From: Oscillospiraceae bacterium
Lineage (GTDB): Bacteria > Bacillota > Clostridia > Oscillospirales > Oscillospiraceae
Assembly: GCA_017405865.1 (NCBI GenBank)
Contig: JAFQZN010000040.1
Coordinates: forward strand, 1 to 64,000
Length of the DNA: 64,000 nucleotides
Reading direction: 5' to 3'
Below are positions 49,532 through 57,388 of the stretch, piece by piece. The notes beneath the pieces are model-generated. The model had not been told where the DNA came from. It ran no database searches and saw only the letters and a program-made list of their open reading frames with translations. Numbering within the stretch: position 1 is the stretch's first letter; each line of letters begins with the position of its first letter. Both the position numbers and the translations under genes were made by a program.

Positions 49532-50693
49532 CTTCCAACCATCCTTTCCATCCGAGATGCATCGTATCGCACAGGAAATACGGCTCGTACTCATACTGCG
49601 TCAGATCGAGCAGCGTCACGTTGTCATATTCTTCTGCGATTGCGCGCACCTTCTCGTAATAGCTTTCACGCCGTTCGGCGGTAAAGCCGGTGAAGTCGTT
49701 CCAGCTTCCGTTCATCGGAACGTGGACGAACAGAACCTCCATGTGTTTTTGCCTGCAGATCTCCAGCAGACAGCGCAGATCGTCATACTCCGGCGACACG
49801 TCATAGGAAAGGCCGCTGTCCTTGTCCTTCTGCTGGTCGAGCTTTCTGCCGACGTAGGTGCTGTAATAGTCGTCCTGCATGTAAAAGTCGTTATTCGTGA
49901 CCATATCCGCTGCCTGCGCAAGGGCAGCCGCTTCCTCCGCATCCCAGTCGACCGGCGCACTGCTCTGCGGCGTAGGGATGTCGCTGTAGCTGCGCATCAC
50001 GGTGCGCGCCTGCACTCTGTCCTTGCAGTCGAGCGCCCAGTAAGAGAGCGCGCGGTAGGGAAGCAGGAGAGAGGACACTAGACCGTTTTCCCTTGTGTTC
50101 GTCAGCAGTCCAGCCGCAGTGTGCTGCTGCAGGGAAGTTCCGTTTTCCTCGTTGTAGCTGCGGATCAGGGTCTGGATCCGGGAGGAGAGATAGGTCTTGA
50201 CCTCGTCGCTGACCGTGTCGTCTTCCAGCATGGCAAGCACCTGCAGCTCGGAGAAGTTCGCCATGAACAGATCCGAGGCAATGCCGCCTTCCACGTAGGA
50301 TTGCGGCGCGGTGATCAGAACGACCTTTTTTCCGTTCAGTGCGTCGCCGCCTGCTGCGATCGCAAGCGCGTGGACGAGCGACTGGCAGGAGCCTCTGCCG
50401 ATCAGATCCACCTGAATGCCGCCGCGCTTATCCGCGAAGAAATTGGCAGGATGTGTGCAGATGTCGGTCGTTTTCAGCTCACTGGAGCCGAAAATCAGCA
50501 GGGTGTCCGGCTCCTGTGCCGCCTGCTGCATCAGATACAGGCCGGTGATCTTTTCCGTCACGTTCGGATCGGAGCCGATCGCGTCCGGGTAGTCCGGCAT
50601 CGTGCCGCGGACGAACAGCGTAATGCCCGTCAGTACGAGGACAGCACAAAGCAGACAGCACAGAAAGGAGAGAAACAGTTTCTTTTTTTGCAT
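49500..50693 (-). CDS. dltD: DltD, D-alanyl transfer protein
   Basis: 397 residues. N-terminal membrane anchor (about 5-27) and an extracellular SGNH-like domain with nucleophile Ser in LIFGSSELKTTD, and the catalytic Asp-His pair in FLCDTMHLGWKGW near the C-terminus. DltD completes transfer of D-alanine onto (lipo)teichoic acid. Length matches the family (about 390-425). It starts 3 nt after the dltC stop. Confidence 0.92.
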   Translation of the reverse strand: MQKKKLFLSFLCCLLCAVLVLTGITLFVRGTMPDYPDAIGSDPNVTEKITGLYLMQQAAQEPDTLLIFGSSELKTTDICTHPANFFADKRGGIQVDLIGRGSCQSLVHALAIAAGGDALNGKKVVLITAPQSYVEGGIASDLFMANFSELQVLAMLEDDTVSDEVKTYLSSRIQTLIRSYNEENGTSLQQHTAAGLLTNTRENGLVSSLLLPYRALSYWALDCKDRVQARTVMRSYSDIPTPQSSAPVDWDAEEAAALAQAADMVTNNDFYMQDDYYSTYVGRKLDQQKDKDSGLSYDVSPEYDDLRCLLEICRQKHMEVLFVHVPMNGSWNDFTGFTAERRESYYEKVRAIAEEYDNVTLLDLTQYEYEPYFLCDTMHLGWKGWLEVDRAIIEFYR

Positions 50694-50696
50694 GGT

Positions 50697-50915
50697 TTAT
50701 TCGCAGAGCGCGGCGATCTTTGACGGGGTCGAGATCTGATCGCGGTCGAATTCCGCAACGTCGAGATTGACGCCGAGGGCCTCGAGCTGTACGAAAAGCT
50801 GCACGACGCCGAAGGAATCGAGGATCCCCTCGTCAAACAGCTCCGTCCCGGCCTCGATCTCGCCTTCGTCCGCGCCGGAAATGTCGGTGATGATGTCAAT
50901 GATTTCTTTGAGCAT
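50697..50915 (-). CDS. dltC: DltC, D-alanyl carrier protein
   Basis: 72 residues, an acyl-carrier fold. The phosphopantetheine Ser lies in DEGILDSFGVVQL (DS motif; DltC usually has DSM), and the FDRDQISTPSKI helix 3 region is characteristic of DltC rather than of fatty-acid ACP. Carries activated D-Ala from DltA to DltB. Ten nt after dltB. Confidence 0.92.
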   Translation of the reverse strand: MLKEIIDIITDISGADEGEIEAGTELFDEGILDSFGVVQLFVQLEALGVNLDVAEFDRDQISTPSKIAALCE

Positions 50916-50925
50916 ATGTTGCCTC

Positions 50926-52065
50926 CTATATCAGTCTGCCGGAGAAAATCAGCAGACCGAAGCTGAACAGATGGAACGTGATGAAAACCAGCAGGATGCT
51001 GAATGCGTTGTTCTTTTTGAGCTTGCGAAAGCGCTTCCACTTGGTGTCCAGCAGCTCGTTTACGCTCATCAGAACGCCGTGATATGCGCCGTAGATCAGA
51101 TAGGCGGGCGTCAAACCGTGCCATGCCCCCATCAAAAGCATCGTGAGAAAATAGCCGAGGTAGGAGCTTGTGCGTCCGCTGCCGAACCACTTTTTCCGCA
51201 GCGCCTGTGTGCAGAAGCGCGTATAAACGTAGTCGCGCAGCCATGTGGAAAGGGAAATGTGCCACCGCGACCAAAAATCCTTCATATCCCTGCTCAAAAA
51301 CGGCAGATTGAAGTTTTCCGGCAGCTTGATGCCGAGAAGATACGCAGAGCCGATCGCCATGCGGCTGTAGCCGGCGAAGTTGAAGAACATGAAGAAGGTG
51401 TAGCCGTACATGTAGCCGACGGTCGCGCCGAAGCCCGACTGCGGCAGGGCTGCCAGCCAATACTGAAGAATCAGATTCCCGGCGACGAAGTTATAGAACG
51501 CGCCGGTCATGAGCTTCCAGAAGCCCTCCAAAGCAAGCTTGTCGTAGGCTTCCGGATCGGGCGTTTTCGCCAGATCGGCGCTGAAGCGGCGGTAGCGGTC
51601 GATCGGACCCGACGCCACCGAGGGGAAGAACAGCAGGAAATAGCTGAAATCCAGCAGCTTCAGCGCTTTGATATGCCCGTCATAGGTTTCGATCAAAACC
51701 TGCATGGCGCGGAAGGTCATATAGCTGACGCCGAGAATTGCAAAAAACTGCAGCTTTGGCATGAAGACAGCCAGCTTGACGAGCAGCATCGGCGCAAGAG
51801 AAGCAAGCAGGAAGAGCCAAAGTACCCAGCGCTTTTCGCACCGCTTCCGGATCGAAAGATACGCGAAGCAAAGCGCCGTCTGCAACGCCCAGAACGCCAA
51901 AAGCAGCAGCTTTGCCTTCCAGCCCTCAAAAACCGCAAGCAGAACAAGAACGGTCGCGAGCAGTCCGTAGAGCCGCAGCCGCTTGCCCAAATGCCCCAAA
52001 ATCGCGGCAGGCAGCAAGACGGTCACGAGTATGCAAAAAAACGGCAGACCGCTGTATGGGGTCAT
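50926..52065 (-). CDS. dltB: DltB, MBOAT-family D-alanyl transferase
   Basis: 379 residues with about 10-11 membrane spans. Core FMFFNFAGYSRMAIGSAYLLGIKLPENFNLPFLSRDMKDFWSRWHISLSTWLRDYVY (landmark region) and catalytic His in LLMGAWHGLTPAYLIYGAYHG. DltB passes D-Ala from DltC to the outside. Unlike the second MBOAT in this operon, it does not carry the F-x-Y-x-x-F tail; that is on the separate DltX. Confidence 0.94.
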   Translation of the reverse strand: MTPYSGLPFFCILVTVLLPAAILGHLGKRLRLYGLLATVLVLLAVFEGWKAKLLLLAFWALQTALCFAYLSIRKRCEKRWVLWLFLLASLAPMLLVKLAVFMPKLQFFAILGVSYMTFRAMQVLIETYDGHIKALKLLDFSYFLLFFPSVASGPIDRYRRFSADLAKTPDPEAYDKLALEGFWKLMTGAFYNFVAGNLILQYWLAALPQSGFGATVGYMYGYTFFMFFNFAGYSRMAIGSAYLLGIKLPENFNLPFLSRDMKDFWSRWHISLSTWLRDYVYTRFCTQALRKKWFGSGRTSSYLGYFLTMLLMGAWHGLTPAYLIYGAYHGVLMSVNELLDTKWKRFRKLKKNNAFSILLVFITFHLFSFGLLIFSGRLI

Positions 52066-52083
52066 AACCAGTCCTCCAGTCTG

Positions 52084-53586
52084 TCAGGCGAGCGCCGACA
52101 GGGCTTTTTTGTCGATCTTTCCGTTGGTGTTGAGCGGGAAGTCTTCTACCGCGACGATCTTGCGCGGGATCATATAAGAGGGGAGCGTGGAAGCAAGCGC
52201 AGTCTTGATCTTCTTTGCGCGCGCCAGCGAGGACAGCCCGTCCGCCGCTTCAAGACGGACGAACGCCGTCAGCGAGACAGCCTTTCCGTCCTCAAAGACG
52301 GGAACGACGGCAGCGCGCGCAACATTCTCCACGCGCAGCAGATTGCTCTCCACGTCCTCTAATTCCACGCGGAAGCCGTTGAGCTTCACCTGTCCGTCCA
52401 TTCTGCCGAGGTAATAGATCAAGCCGTTTTCCATGCGGCAGAGGTCGCCGGTGTGATAGCCGCGCAGCCCCGTCTGCCTGTCCGTAAAGAACGCTTTTTC
52501 ATTCAGATCCGGCCGATGCAGATAGCCGGGACTCACGCAGTCGCCGAGGATCAGCAGCTCGCCCGCTTCTCCTTCGGGAAGCGACGCTCCGTCCGGTGCG
52601 GCGATCCTGGCCTGCAAATTGGCAAAGGGATAGCCGATGGGGATGGAAGGGACGTTCGCACAGAGGGCTTCGTCGACCTTGATCGCGGTGACAAGCACCG
52701 TCGTCTCCGTCGGACCGTAGGCATTGACGATCTCTGCATGCGGAAAGCGCGTCAGCATTTCCTGCGCGAGCTTTTTCGTCAAAACCTCGCCGCAGAAAAC
52801 AAATTTCTTTACGTTCGGCAGCAGGGCTTCCGCAAACTGCTCCGAGCGGATGCAAAACTCCGCCAGAGAAGGGGTAGATACCCAAAAATCAATTTCCGAC
52901 TCCCGCAGCGCCGCAAACAGCGCCCTCGGGTCGTTCAGCGTCTGCTTGTCAACAGTATAAAGCGTCATGCCGCGCGAGAGTGCGTAATAGAGCGCGCAGA
53001 CGGAGACGTCGAAGGAATAGGAAATCTCGTTGAGAAAAACGCCGTCGGTCAGATTGCAGTCAAACCACGGGGCGACGCCTTCATCAAAAGCGGCGATATT
53101 CTTCGCGGTGATCTGCACGCCCTTGGGCTTGCCGGTCGTGCCGGAGGTAAAGAGCGTGTAAACCACGTGCTGATCGTCGATGCGGTCAACGCCGTCGAAT
53201 GCGCCGTCGTATTTTGTGAGAAGCTCCGCAAGCGCCGAAGCGTCGAGCGTCTTCGCGGCGGGAAGCGCAGCGTCCGTCAAATTGACGGTCAAGCAGGGAG
53301 AAGCCTGCTCGAGGATCTGCGCAACGCGCTCGGTCGGGAAGGTCGTGTCCACGGGGATATAGCTGTGACCTGCCTTCAAAGCGCCGAACATGTAGACGGG
53401 AATGCAAACCTCCTTGTGACCGTAGATCAGTACGGGCGCGTCGCAGTTCCCGAAGACGTCCAGCAGGTATGCGGCGAACGCTTCAGCCTGACGGTGCAGC
53501 GTTCGGTACGTGACGGCCTGCCCCTGATATAAAAGCGCGATCCGGTCCGTGGCGGCGTATCGCTTCAGCTGATCCAAAAGAAACAT
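52084..53586 (-). CDS. dltA: DltA, D-alanine-D-alanyl carrier protein ligase
   Basis: 500 residues, an adenylation enzyme that activates D-Ala and loads DltC. Motifs: LFTSGTTGKPKGVQ (A3), DFWVSTPSLAEFCIRS and KKFVFCGEVLTKKL typical of DltA, NAYGPTETTVLV (A5), GYHTGDLCR (A7), LGRMDGQVKLNGFRVE (A8) and NGKIDKKAL (A10 with the catalytic Lys). Length as in Bacillus DltA (about 503). The DltA-specific stretches argue against a nonribosomal peptide origin, though the loaded amino acid is not proven by sequence. Confidence 0.93.
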   Translation of the reverse strand: MFLLDQLKRYAATDRIALLYQGQAVTYRTLHRQAEAFAAYLLDVFGNCDAPVLIYGHKEVCIPVYMFGALKAGHSYIPVDTTFPTERVAQILEQASPCLTVNLTDAALPAAKTLDASALAELLTKYDGAFDGVDRIDDQHVVYTLFTSGTTGKPKGVQITAKNIAAFDEGVAPWFDCNLTDGVFLNEISYSFDVSVCALYYALSRGMTLYTVDKQTLNDPRALFAALRESEIDFWVSTPSLAEFCIRSEQFAEALLPNVKKFVFCGEVLTKKLAQEMLTRFPHAEIVNAYGPTETTVLVTAIKVDEALCANVPSIPIGYPFANLQARIAAPDGASLPEGEAGELLILGDCVSPGYLHRPDLNEKAFFTDRQTGLRGYHTGDLCRMENGLIYYLGRMDGQVKLNGFRVELEDVESNLLRVENVARAAVVPVFEDGKAVSLTAFVRLEAADGLSSLARAKKIKTALASTLPSYMIPRKIVAVEDFPLNTNGKIDKKALSALA

Positions 53587-53598
53587 GGAGCCGCCTCC

Positions 53599-54141
53599 TT
53601 ATTCCCAGCTGTGGGTCGCTTGCATTTCCGCGTCGGTCGCCATGAAGCAGGAGGTGAGATCGCCGCTGCCGAAATGCGCGTCGTAGAGTGGGTCAAAGTG
53701 GTAAAAAACACCATCGATCGTGCAGCGCACCCAGGCGTGGTCGACCCACTGCCCGCCTTCGCCGCGCAGAAACTGCCCCTGCACGATCTCGGCGTCATAG
53801 CCCATCCGACGCAGCAGCACGGCGGTCAGCGCCGCCTCGCCGTCGCAGTCGCAGCGGCGTTTGTCCAGCGTTTCCTGCGCAAGGGAAATCGTGTTTTCAT
53901 CCGTGAAGATCCCGACGCTCTCGCCGGGATTTGCACGATATTTCAACTCACTGCAAAGCCAGTCGTAGACGGCAGCGAGCGGATCGCTGCTCCCGTCGCA
54001 AACCTCCGTCAGTAGCGCCTTTACGCTCTCATCCAGCGCGGCGTCGCCGGTCAGCTCGCCGCCAAGATAGTCCGGCTTGCTCTGACAGGCGGTGAAGAGC
54101 AGCAAAGCTGTAAGCAGCAGGGAAAGAATCCGTTTTTTCAT
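53599..54141 (-). CDS. Small transglutaminase-like lipoprotein
   Basis: 180 residues. Lipobox LLFTAC with Cys19. Catalytic triad of the transglutaminase-like fold: Cys in RRCDCDGEAAL, His in WVDHAWVRC and Asp in FYHFDPLYD. It is compact: essentially only the catalytic core, with CDC in place of the usual GxCxxxA, so either Cys could be the nucleophile. Located 12 nt downstream of the SLH/lipoprotein genes and directly upstream of dltA. Confidence 0.83.
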   Translation of the reverse strand: MKKRILSLLLTALLLFTACQSKPDYLGGELTGDAALDESVKALLTEVCDGSSDPLAAVYDWLCSELKYRANPGESVGIFTDENTISLAQETLDKRRCDCDGEAALTAVLLRRMGYDAEIVQGQFLRGEGGQWVDHAWVRCTIDGVFYHFDPLYDAHFGSGDLTSCFMATDAEMQATHSWE

Positions 54142-54144
54142 ACG

Positions 54145-54654
54145 TTACTCCGCTCTGTGCTCTGCCGTCATGGCGATGGCGGCAACACAGTCGTTTTCCA
54201 AAACAAAGTAAAGCGAGGCGGGCTCCATATCCTCAGAGGAAGCGGGAAGCGCGTAGGTCAGCAGCTTGCCGCTGCGCGTATAGCCCGTGCCGTAGGCGGC
54301 TTCGATCTGCGCGACCGTCGCGCCGAAGGTGACGCCCTTTGCGGTCGCTACGTCGCCTACGGTGCAGTAGACCTCCATCAGGCGGTCAGTCTCGCCGTCG
54401 GGATAGGTGTAGAAGGTGACATCACCGTATGTAAAGGTCTTGTCCATGCCCTCGTAGACGCAGGAGATCGCCTCTGCATACTCGTCCGCCTCGCCCAGCG
54501 CGGCGCGAACGTCGTCCATCGTCGTTTTCGGGGTAACGGTGAAGCTGCCGATGCGGATCGCCAGATCATTTTCAGTCAGAGCCGCGCTGCCCACGCAGGC
54601 AAAGAGGGTCAGTGCGAGCGTCAGGATCAGAAGGAATACTGCAAGCTTTTTCAT
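54145..54654 (-). CDS. Lipoprotein-like secreted protein, diverged member of the paralogous set
   Basis: 169 residues. Hydrophobic N-terminus followed by LFACVGSA, a plausible lipobox with Cys20. The domain shows TMDDVRAALGEADEY and then GMDKTFTYGDVTFYTYPDGE, matching the pattern of the other three small lipoproteins in weaker form, and continues with a second similar half (GVTFGATVAQIEAAYGTGY...LTYALP), so it may contain two copies of the unit. Unknown function. Gaps 3 and 8 nt to neighbours. Confidence 0.75.
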   Translation of the reverse strand: MKKLAVFLLILTLALTLFACVGSAALTENDLAIRIGSFTVTPKTTMDDVRAALGEADEYAEAISCVYEGMDKTFTYGDVTFYTYPDGETDRLMEVYCTVGDVATAKGVTFGATVAQIEAAYGTGYTRSGKLLTYALPASSEDMEPASLYFVLENDCVAAIAMTAEHRAE

Positions 54655-54662
54655 GCTTCACC

Positions 54663-55049
54663 TCAATCATTCCGCTCCGCGTCGATCACGGTTTCAGCAC
54701 TGCCGTCTGCTTCGCGATAGGTGAAGACCGTCACGTCGCCGTAATAAAGGAAGCCGTCGTCGCCGTCGCCGGAGCAGGAATCTTCGTAGTAGGTATCGTC
54801 CGGCTCTCCGAGAACGGCCTTCAATTCTTCCACGCTCTTGTCGATAAAGGTCAGAGCAATGTCCAGAACGGACGCTTCCTCCGTCTCGCTCGGCGCGGCC
54901 TCGGTTTCCGTCGGCGCTTCGGTCGGCTGTTCGGTTACCATCACGGTCGCCTCCGTCATGGGAGCTTCTGTCGTCACGACCGGCTCAGCCGGGGTGGCGC
55001 AGGCGGACAAAAGCAGCAGGGCTGCAAGAAGAAATGCAAGTTTTTTCAT
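54663..55049 (-). CDS. Small lipoprotein of the paralogous set
   Basis: 128 residues. Lipobox LLLSAC with Cys17, a Thr/Glu/Pro/Ala linker (about 20-58), then the unit SVEELKAVLGEPDDTYYEDSC, GDGDDGFLYYGDVTVFTYRE. Second gene of the operon. Linker composition is like that at 42597. Function unknown. Confidence 0.78.
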   Translation of the reverse strand: MKKLAFLLAALLLLSACATPAEPVVTTEAPMTEATVMVTEQPTEAPTETEAAPSETEEASVLDIALTFIDKSVEELKAVLGEPDDTYYEDSCSGDGDDGFLYYGDVTVFTYREADGSAETVIDAERND

Positions 55050-55063
55050 TTCGGGATCTCCAT

Positions 55064-56608
55064 TCAGTTGGGATAGTAGTTTGCGTACGATGTCTCGTAC
55101 GTCGTCATAAACGCGCCGTAGTATTCGTTGCTGACCCCGGCGCGGATGTTATAGTTTTCGATCTGCGGATCGAAGAGGTAAACAGAACCGTCGTCCATGG
55201 TGATCGTAACCCAGCCGTGGGCGATGGCGCCGCGCGACCACATGTAGCCGCAGTAGCCGACGATGCCCTCCGCGTTGTAGCCGAGACCGCGCGCAAGGAA
55301 GAGAAACGCTGCAGTGAAGTTGTAGCAGTCGCCCTTGCCGGTCTGGAAGATCTTGAGCGCGTAGCCCTTTGCAAGCTCGTAGGACAGGGTCTTGACGGAA
55401 TCGTCGAGCGGTCGGTTCCTGCCGAGGTAAGAGAAGCCTCGCACGTAGTCGTAGCAGGCGCGGAGCTTTTCCAGCTGTGTCATGCCGTCCGTCGTGCATT
55501 CGTCATAGATCGCCTGCACATAGACGTCCAGATCTTCGTCACCGCTGGTGTAGAAGCCGTTTTCGTCGAAGGTATAGCCGTTATAGCTGCCGCCTTTCAG
55601 GATGGTGCCGCTCCTGCGGCAGAAAATCACGCCGTCCGGCGTCAGATGTGTGCGGTTGTCCGCGTAGATCAGTCCGCTTTCGTCTGCAATGTACACTGTG
55701 CCGGAGGGGATCTCGTTCAGACCCGGCGTCGTCAGAAGCGTGCCGTTCGGCTGCAGGTAGTAGGCAATGCCGCTCTGACGGTAGAGGCCGCTCTCCAAGG
55801 AAGGAAACTCCGCGACGTTCCATTCCTCGCCGCGTGCTGCAAGATATTCATGGGAAACTGCTGCTTCCATGACGTCGGCATAATAGGGACAGGCAGGGGA
55901 GACGTCGACGAAAAACACAGGCGTTTGCCGCAAAAGAAGCGTTCGGTCGGCGGATCGGCCCAGCACACGGTTGAATATGTGCGCCGCTTCGCCGCGCGTG
56001 ACATGCTCGGAGCGCTCGTCGGCATAATACCAGCCGTTTTGCAGCGCGTAGGCGGTATAGGGCGCGTCCTCATAAAGCAGCCCGTCCGGCAGCGCAAGAC
56101 CTGCTGCGCCGCAGATGGCGGCAAAAAGGTCTTCCCTTAAGATCGGCTCGTCCGGGAAAAAGTAGTCTGCATCGGGCGTAGGGAAGAAGCTGATGACGCC
56201 CGCAATCTCCAGATAGGCGGCACCGTCCTCCGGCACGTCATAGAAAAATACGTCTGCCTCCGCTTCGCCGCCGAAGAGCCGATAGACGAGGATCGCCGCT
56301 TCCGCGCGGGTCAGTGGGCGTTCGGGGCGGAAGAAGGAATCAAATCCGTGCATATATGCCGCGTGGAAAGAATAATCAGGCGGCGGAAGCTGCGTTTGCG
56401 TAACAGGCGGCGCTTCGGTCGCAGGCTCCGTTTCCAACAAAGCTTCCGTCTGCGCTTCCGCAGCGGAGGAGGATTCCGGCGTCCCTGCCTGCGGCGTTCT
56501 GCCCACGAGGAGAATCACAGAAACGGTTATTGCTGCCGCAAGCACAAGGAGCACAGGGAACAGCCACTGCCGTTTGGATTTCAGAAACGCTTGAATTCTG
56601 GGTTTCAA
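55064..56608 (-). CDS. Membrane-anchored SLH-repeat transglutaminase-like protein, first gene of the envelope operon
   Basis: 514 residues. Signal anchor at about 14-36, a Thr/Glu/Ala/Pro linker (about 38-72), three degenerate SLH-like repeats (HGFDSFFRPERPLTRAEAAILV; PDADYFFPDEPILREDLFAAI; DERSEHVTRGEAAHIFNRVL), beta repeats (YYLQPNGTLLTTPG, GLIYADNRTHLTPDGV), and a C-terminal transglutaminase-like core with Cys in TGKGDCYNFTAAF, His in GAIAHGWVTI and Asp in VYLFDPQIEN. The last 200 residues are paralogous to the lipoprotein at 45981. SLH repeats suggest attachment to a secondary wall polymer, possibly the polymer modified by the co-encoded acyltransferases. Confidence 0.86.
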   Translation of the reverse strand: MKPRIQAFLKSKRQWLFPVLLVLAAAITVSVILLVGRTPQAGTPESSSAAEAQTEALLETEPATEAPPVTQTQLPPPDYSFHAAYMHGFDSFFRPERPLTRAEAAILVYRLFGGEAEADVFFYDVPEDGAAYLEIAGVISFFPTPDADYFFPDEPILREDLFAAICGAAGLALPDGLLYEDAPYTAYALQNGWYYADERSEHVTRGEAAHIFNRVLGRSADRTLLLRQTPVFFVDVSPACPYYADVMEAAVSHEYLAARGEEWNVAEFPSLESGLYRQSGIAYYLQPNGTLLTTPGLNEIPSGTVYIADESGLIYADNRTHLTPDGVIFCRRSGTILKGGSYNGYTFDENGFYTSGDEDLDVYVQAIYDECTTDGMTQLEKLRACYDYVRGFSYLGRNRPLDDSVKTLSYELAKGYALKIFQTGKGDCYNFTAAFLFLARGLGYNAEGIVGYCGYMWSRGAIAHGWVTITMDDGSVYLFDPQIENYNIRAGVSNEYYGAFMTTYETSYANYYPN

Positions 56609-56715
56609 AACATCACCGCTTTAAGCTGTAAAGAATAGGGAATTGTGTCGGTGGATCATCCGCTTCTGTCGCAATTGCGCAGAAGCCTAAAATACCACCA
56701 TAATCCTGATTTTAT

Positions 56716-56744
56716 ATTATAGTTTTTTCTATAGTATATGTCAA
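56716..56744 (-). promoter_or_regulatory. Strong promoter of the 14-kb envelope operon
   Basis: Minus strand TTGACA (56739-56744), 17 nt, TATAAT (56716-56721): both boxes are perfect. The leader is about 100 nt (to 56608). No other promoter of this quality was noticed between here and 42597, and gaps inside the operon are mostly 0-18 nt. The remaining 56745-56918 holds nothing I can support. Confidence 0.9.
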
Positions 56745-56918
56745 CAAAAATAATGTCGAAACAGGCGGAAATCTGCGGTTTCGGCGCGAAACGTGAGGAG
56801 CGGATGAGGAAGAGAGCGTGCCAACAGTCTCTCACTTGAAAGACAGGACGCTTGCTCCGCACGGCGGACAGCATTTTACAGCCGCCGTTTCGGCTGCGTT
56901 TGCCGGGGAGAAAAAGCC

Positions 56919-56964
56919 GAAAAAAAGGAATCCCCAAAAAGCTGTAGCTTTCCAAGGATTCCTT
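56919..56964 (-). terminator. tRNA-Pro terminator
   Basis: AAGGAATCC (56925-56933) pairs with GGATTCCTT (56956-56964), with an inner AAAGCT/AGCTTT stem; on the minus strand a run of seven T follows. It begins 1-2 nt after the tRNA CCA. Confidence 0.88.
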
Positions 56965-56965
56965 C

Positions 56966-57042
56966 TGGTCGGAGTGTCGGGATTTGAACCCGAGGCCTCT
57001 TGGTCCCGAACCAAGCGCGATACCAAACTTCGCCACACCCCG
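56966..57042 (-). tRNA. tRNA-Pro(CGG)
   Basis: 77 nt with encoded CCA (TGG on the plus strand at 56966-56968). Acceptor CGGGGTG/CACTCCG with one G-U, anticodon stem CTTGG/CCAAG with loop TTCGGGA and anticodon CGG, T-loop TTCAAAT. Confidence 0.97.
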
Positions 57043-57053
57043 AAGACTTTGCT

Positions 57054-57082
57054 ATTATACGCACGAAAATCTCATTTGTCAA
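57054..57082 (-). promoter_or_regulatory. Promoter of tRNA-Pro
   Basis: Minus strand TTGACA (57077-57082), 17 nt, TATAAT (57054-57059), both perfect; the tRNA begins 11 nt downstream. Confidence 0.9.
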
Positions 57083-57136
57083 GCATAAAAGTATATTTTG
57101 GAAAAATCTCCATAAAATATTGCCGAGGTGAACGGG

Positions 57137-57388
57137 ATGATTCGTAGGATTGCATGCGGCTTTTATCGAACGCTTACGGTCTGTCTGCTTTTCGTGCTTT
57201 TGGCGGTGGCGCTGAAGCAGGCGTATCCTGCGCTCGGGGAGAAGGTCGGCGCGTGGATCGCGGGTGCGGAGCGGTCGGAGGCGGTGCAGGCGATCGCCGC
57301 ATTTTTCGGAAGGCTTACGTCAGGCGAGGGAATGAAGAAAGCGGTGGAGGTGTTCCGTGAGACGTTGCAGCGCGCTGCAGGCGCTTGA
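57137..57388 (+). CDS. Small membrane-anchored protein preceding an M50 protease
   Basis: 83 residues. One membrane span (about 10-28, RTLTVCLLFVLLAVAL) and an Ala/Glu-rich helical rest (LGEKVGAWIAGAERSEAVQAI...). ATG 57137 has GAGGTG 7 nt upstream; an in-frame GTG at 57128 lies in that site. It overlaps the M50 gene by 32 nt, so the two are coupled. It occupies the position of spoIVFA beside spoIVFB but is too short and has no M23-like domain, so I do not assign it. Confidence 0.68.
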   Translation: MIRRIACGFYRTLTVCLLFVLLAVALKQAYPALGEKVGAWIAGAERSEAVQAIAAFFGRLTSGEGMKKAVEVFRETLQRAAGA

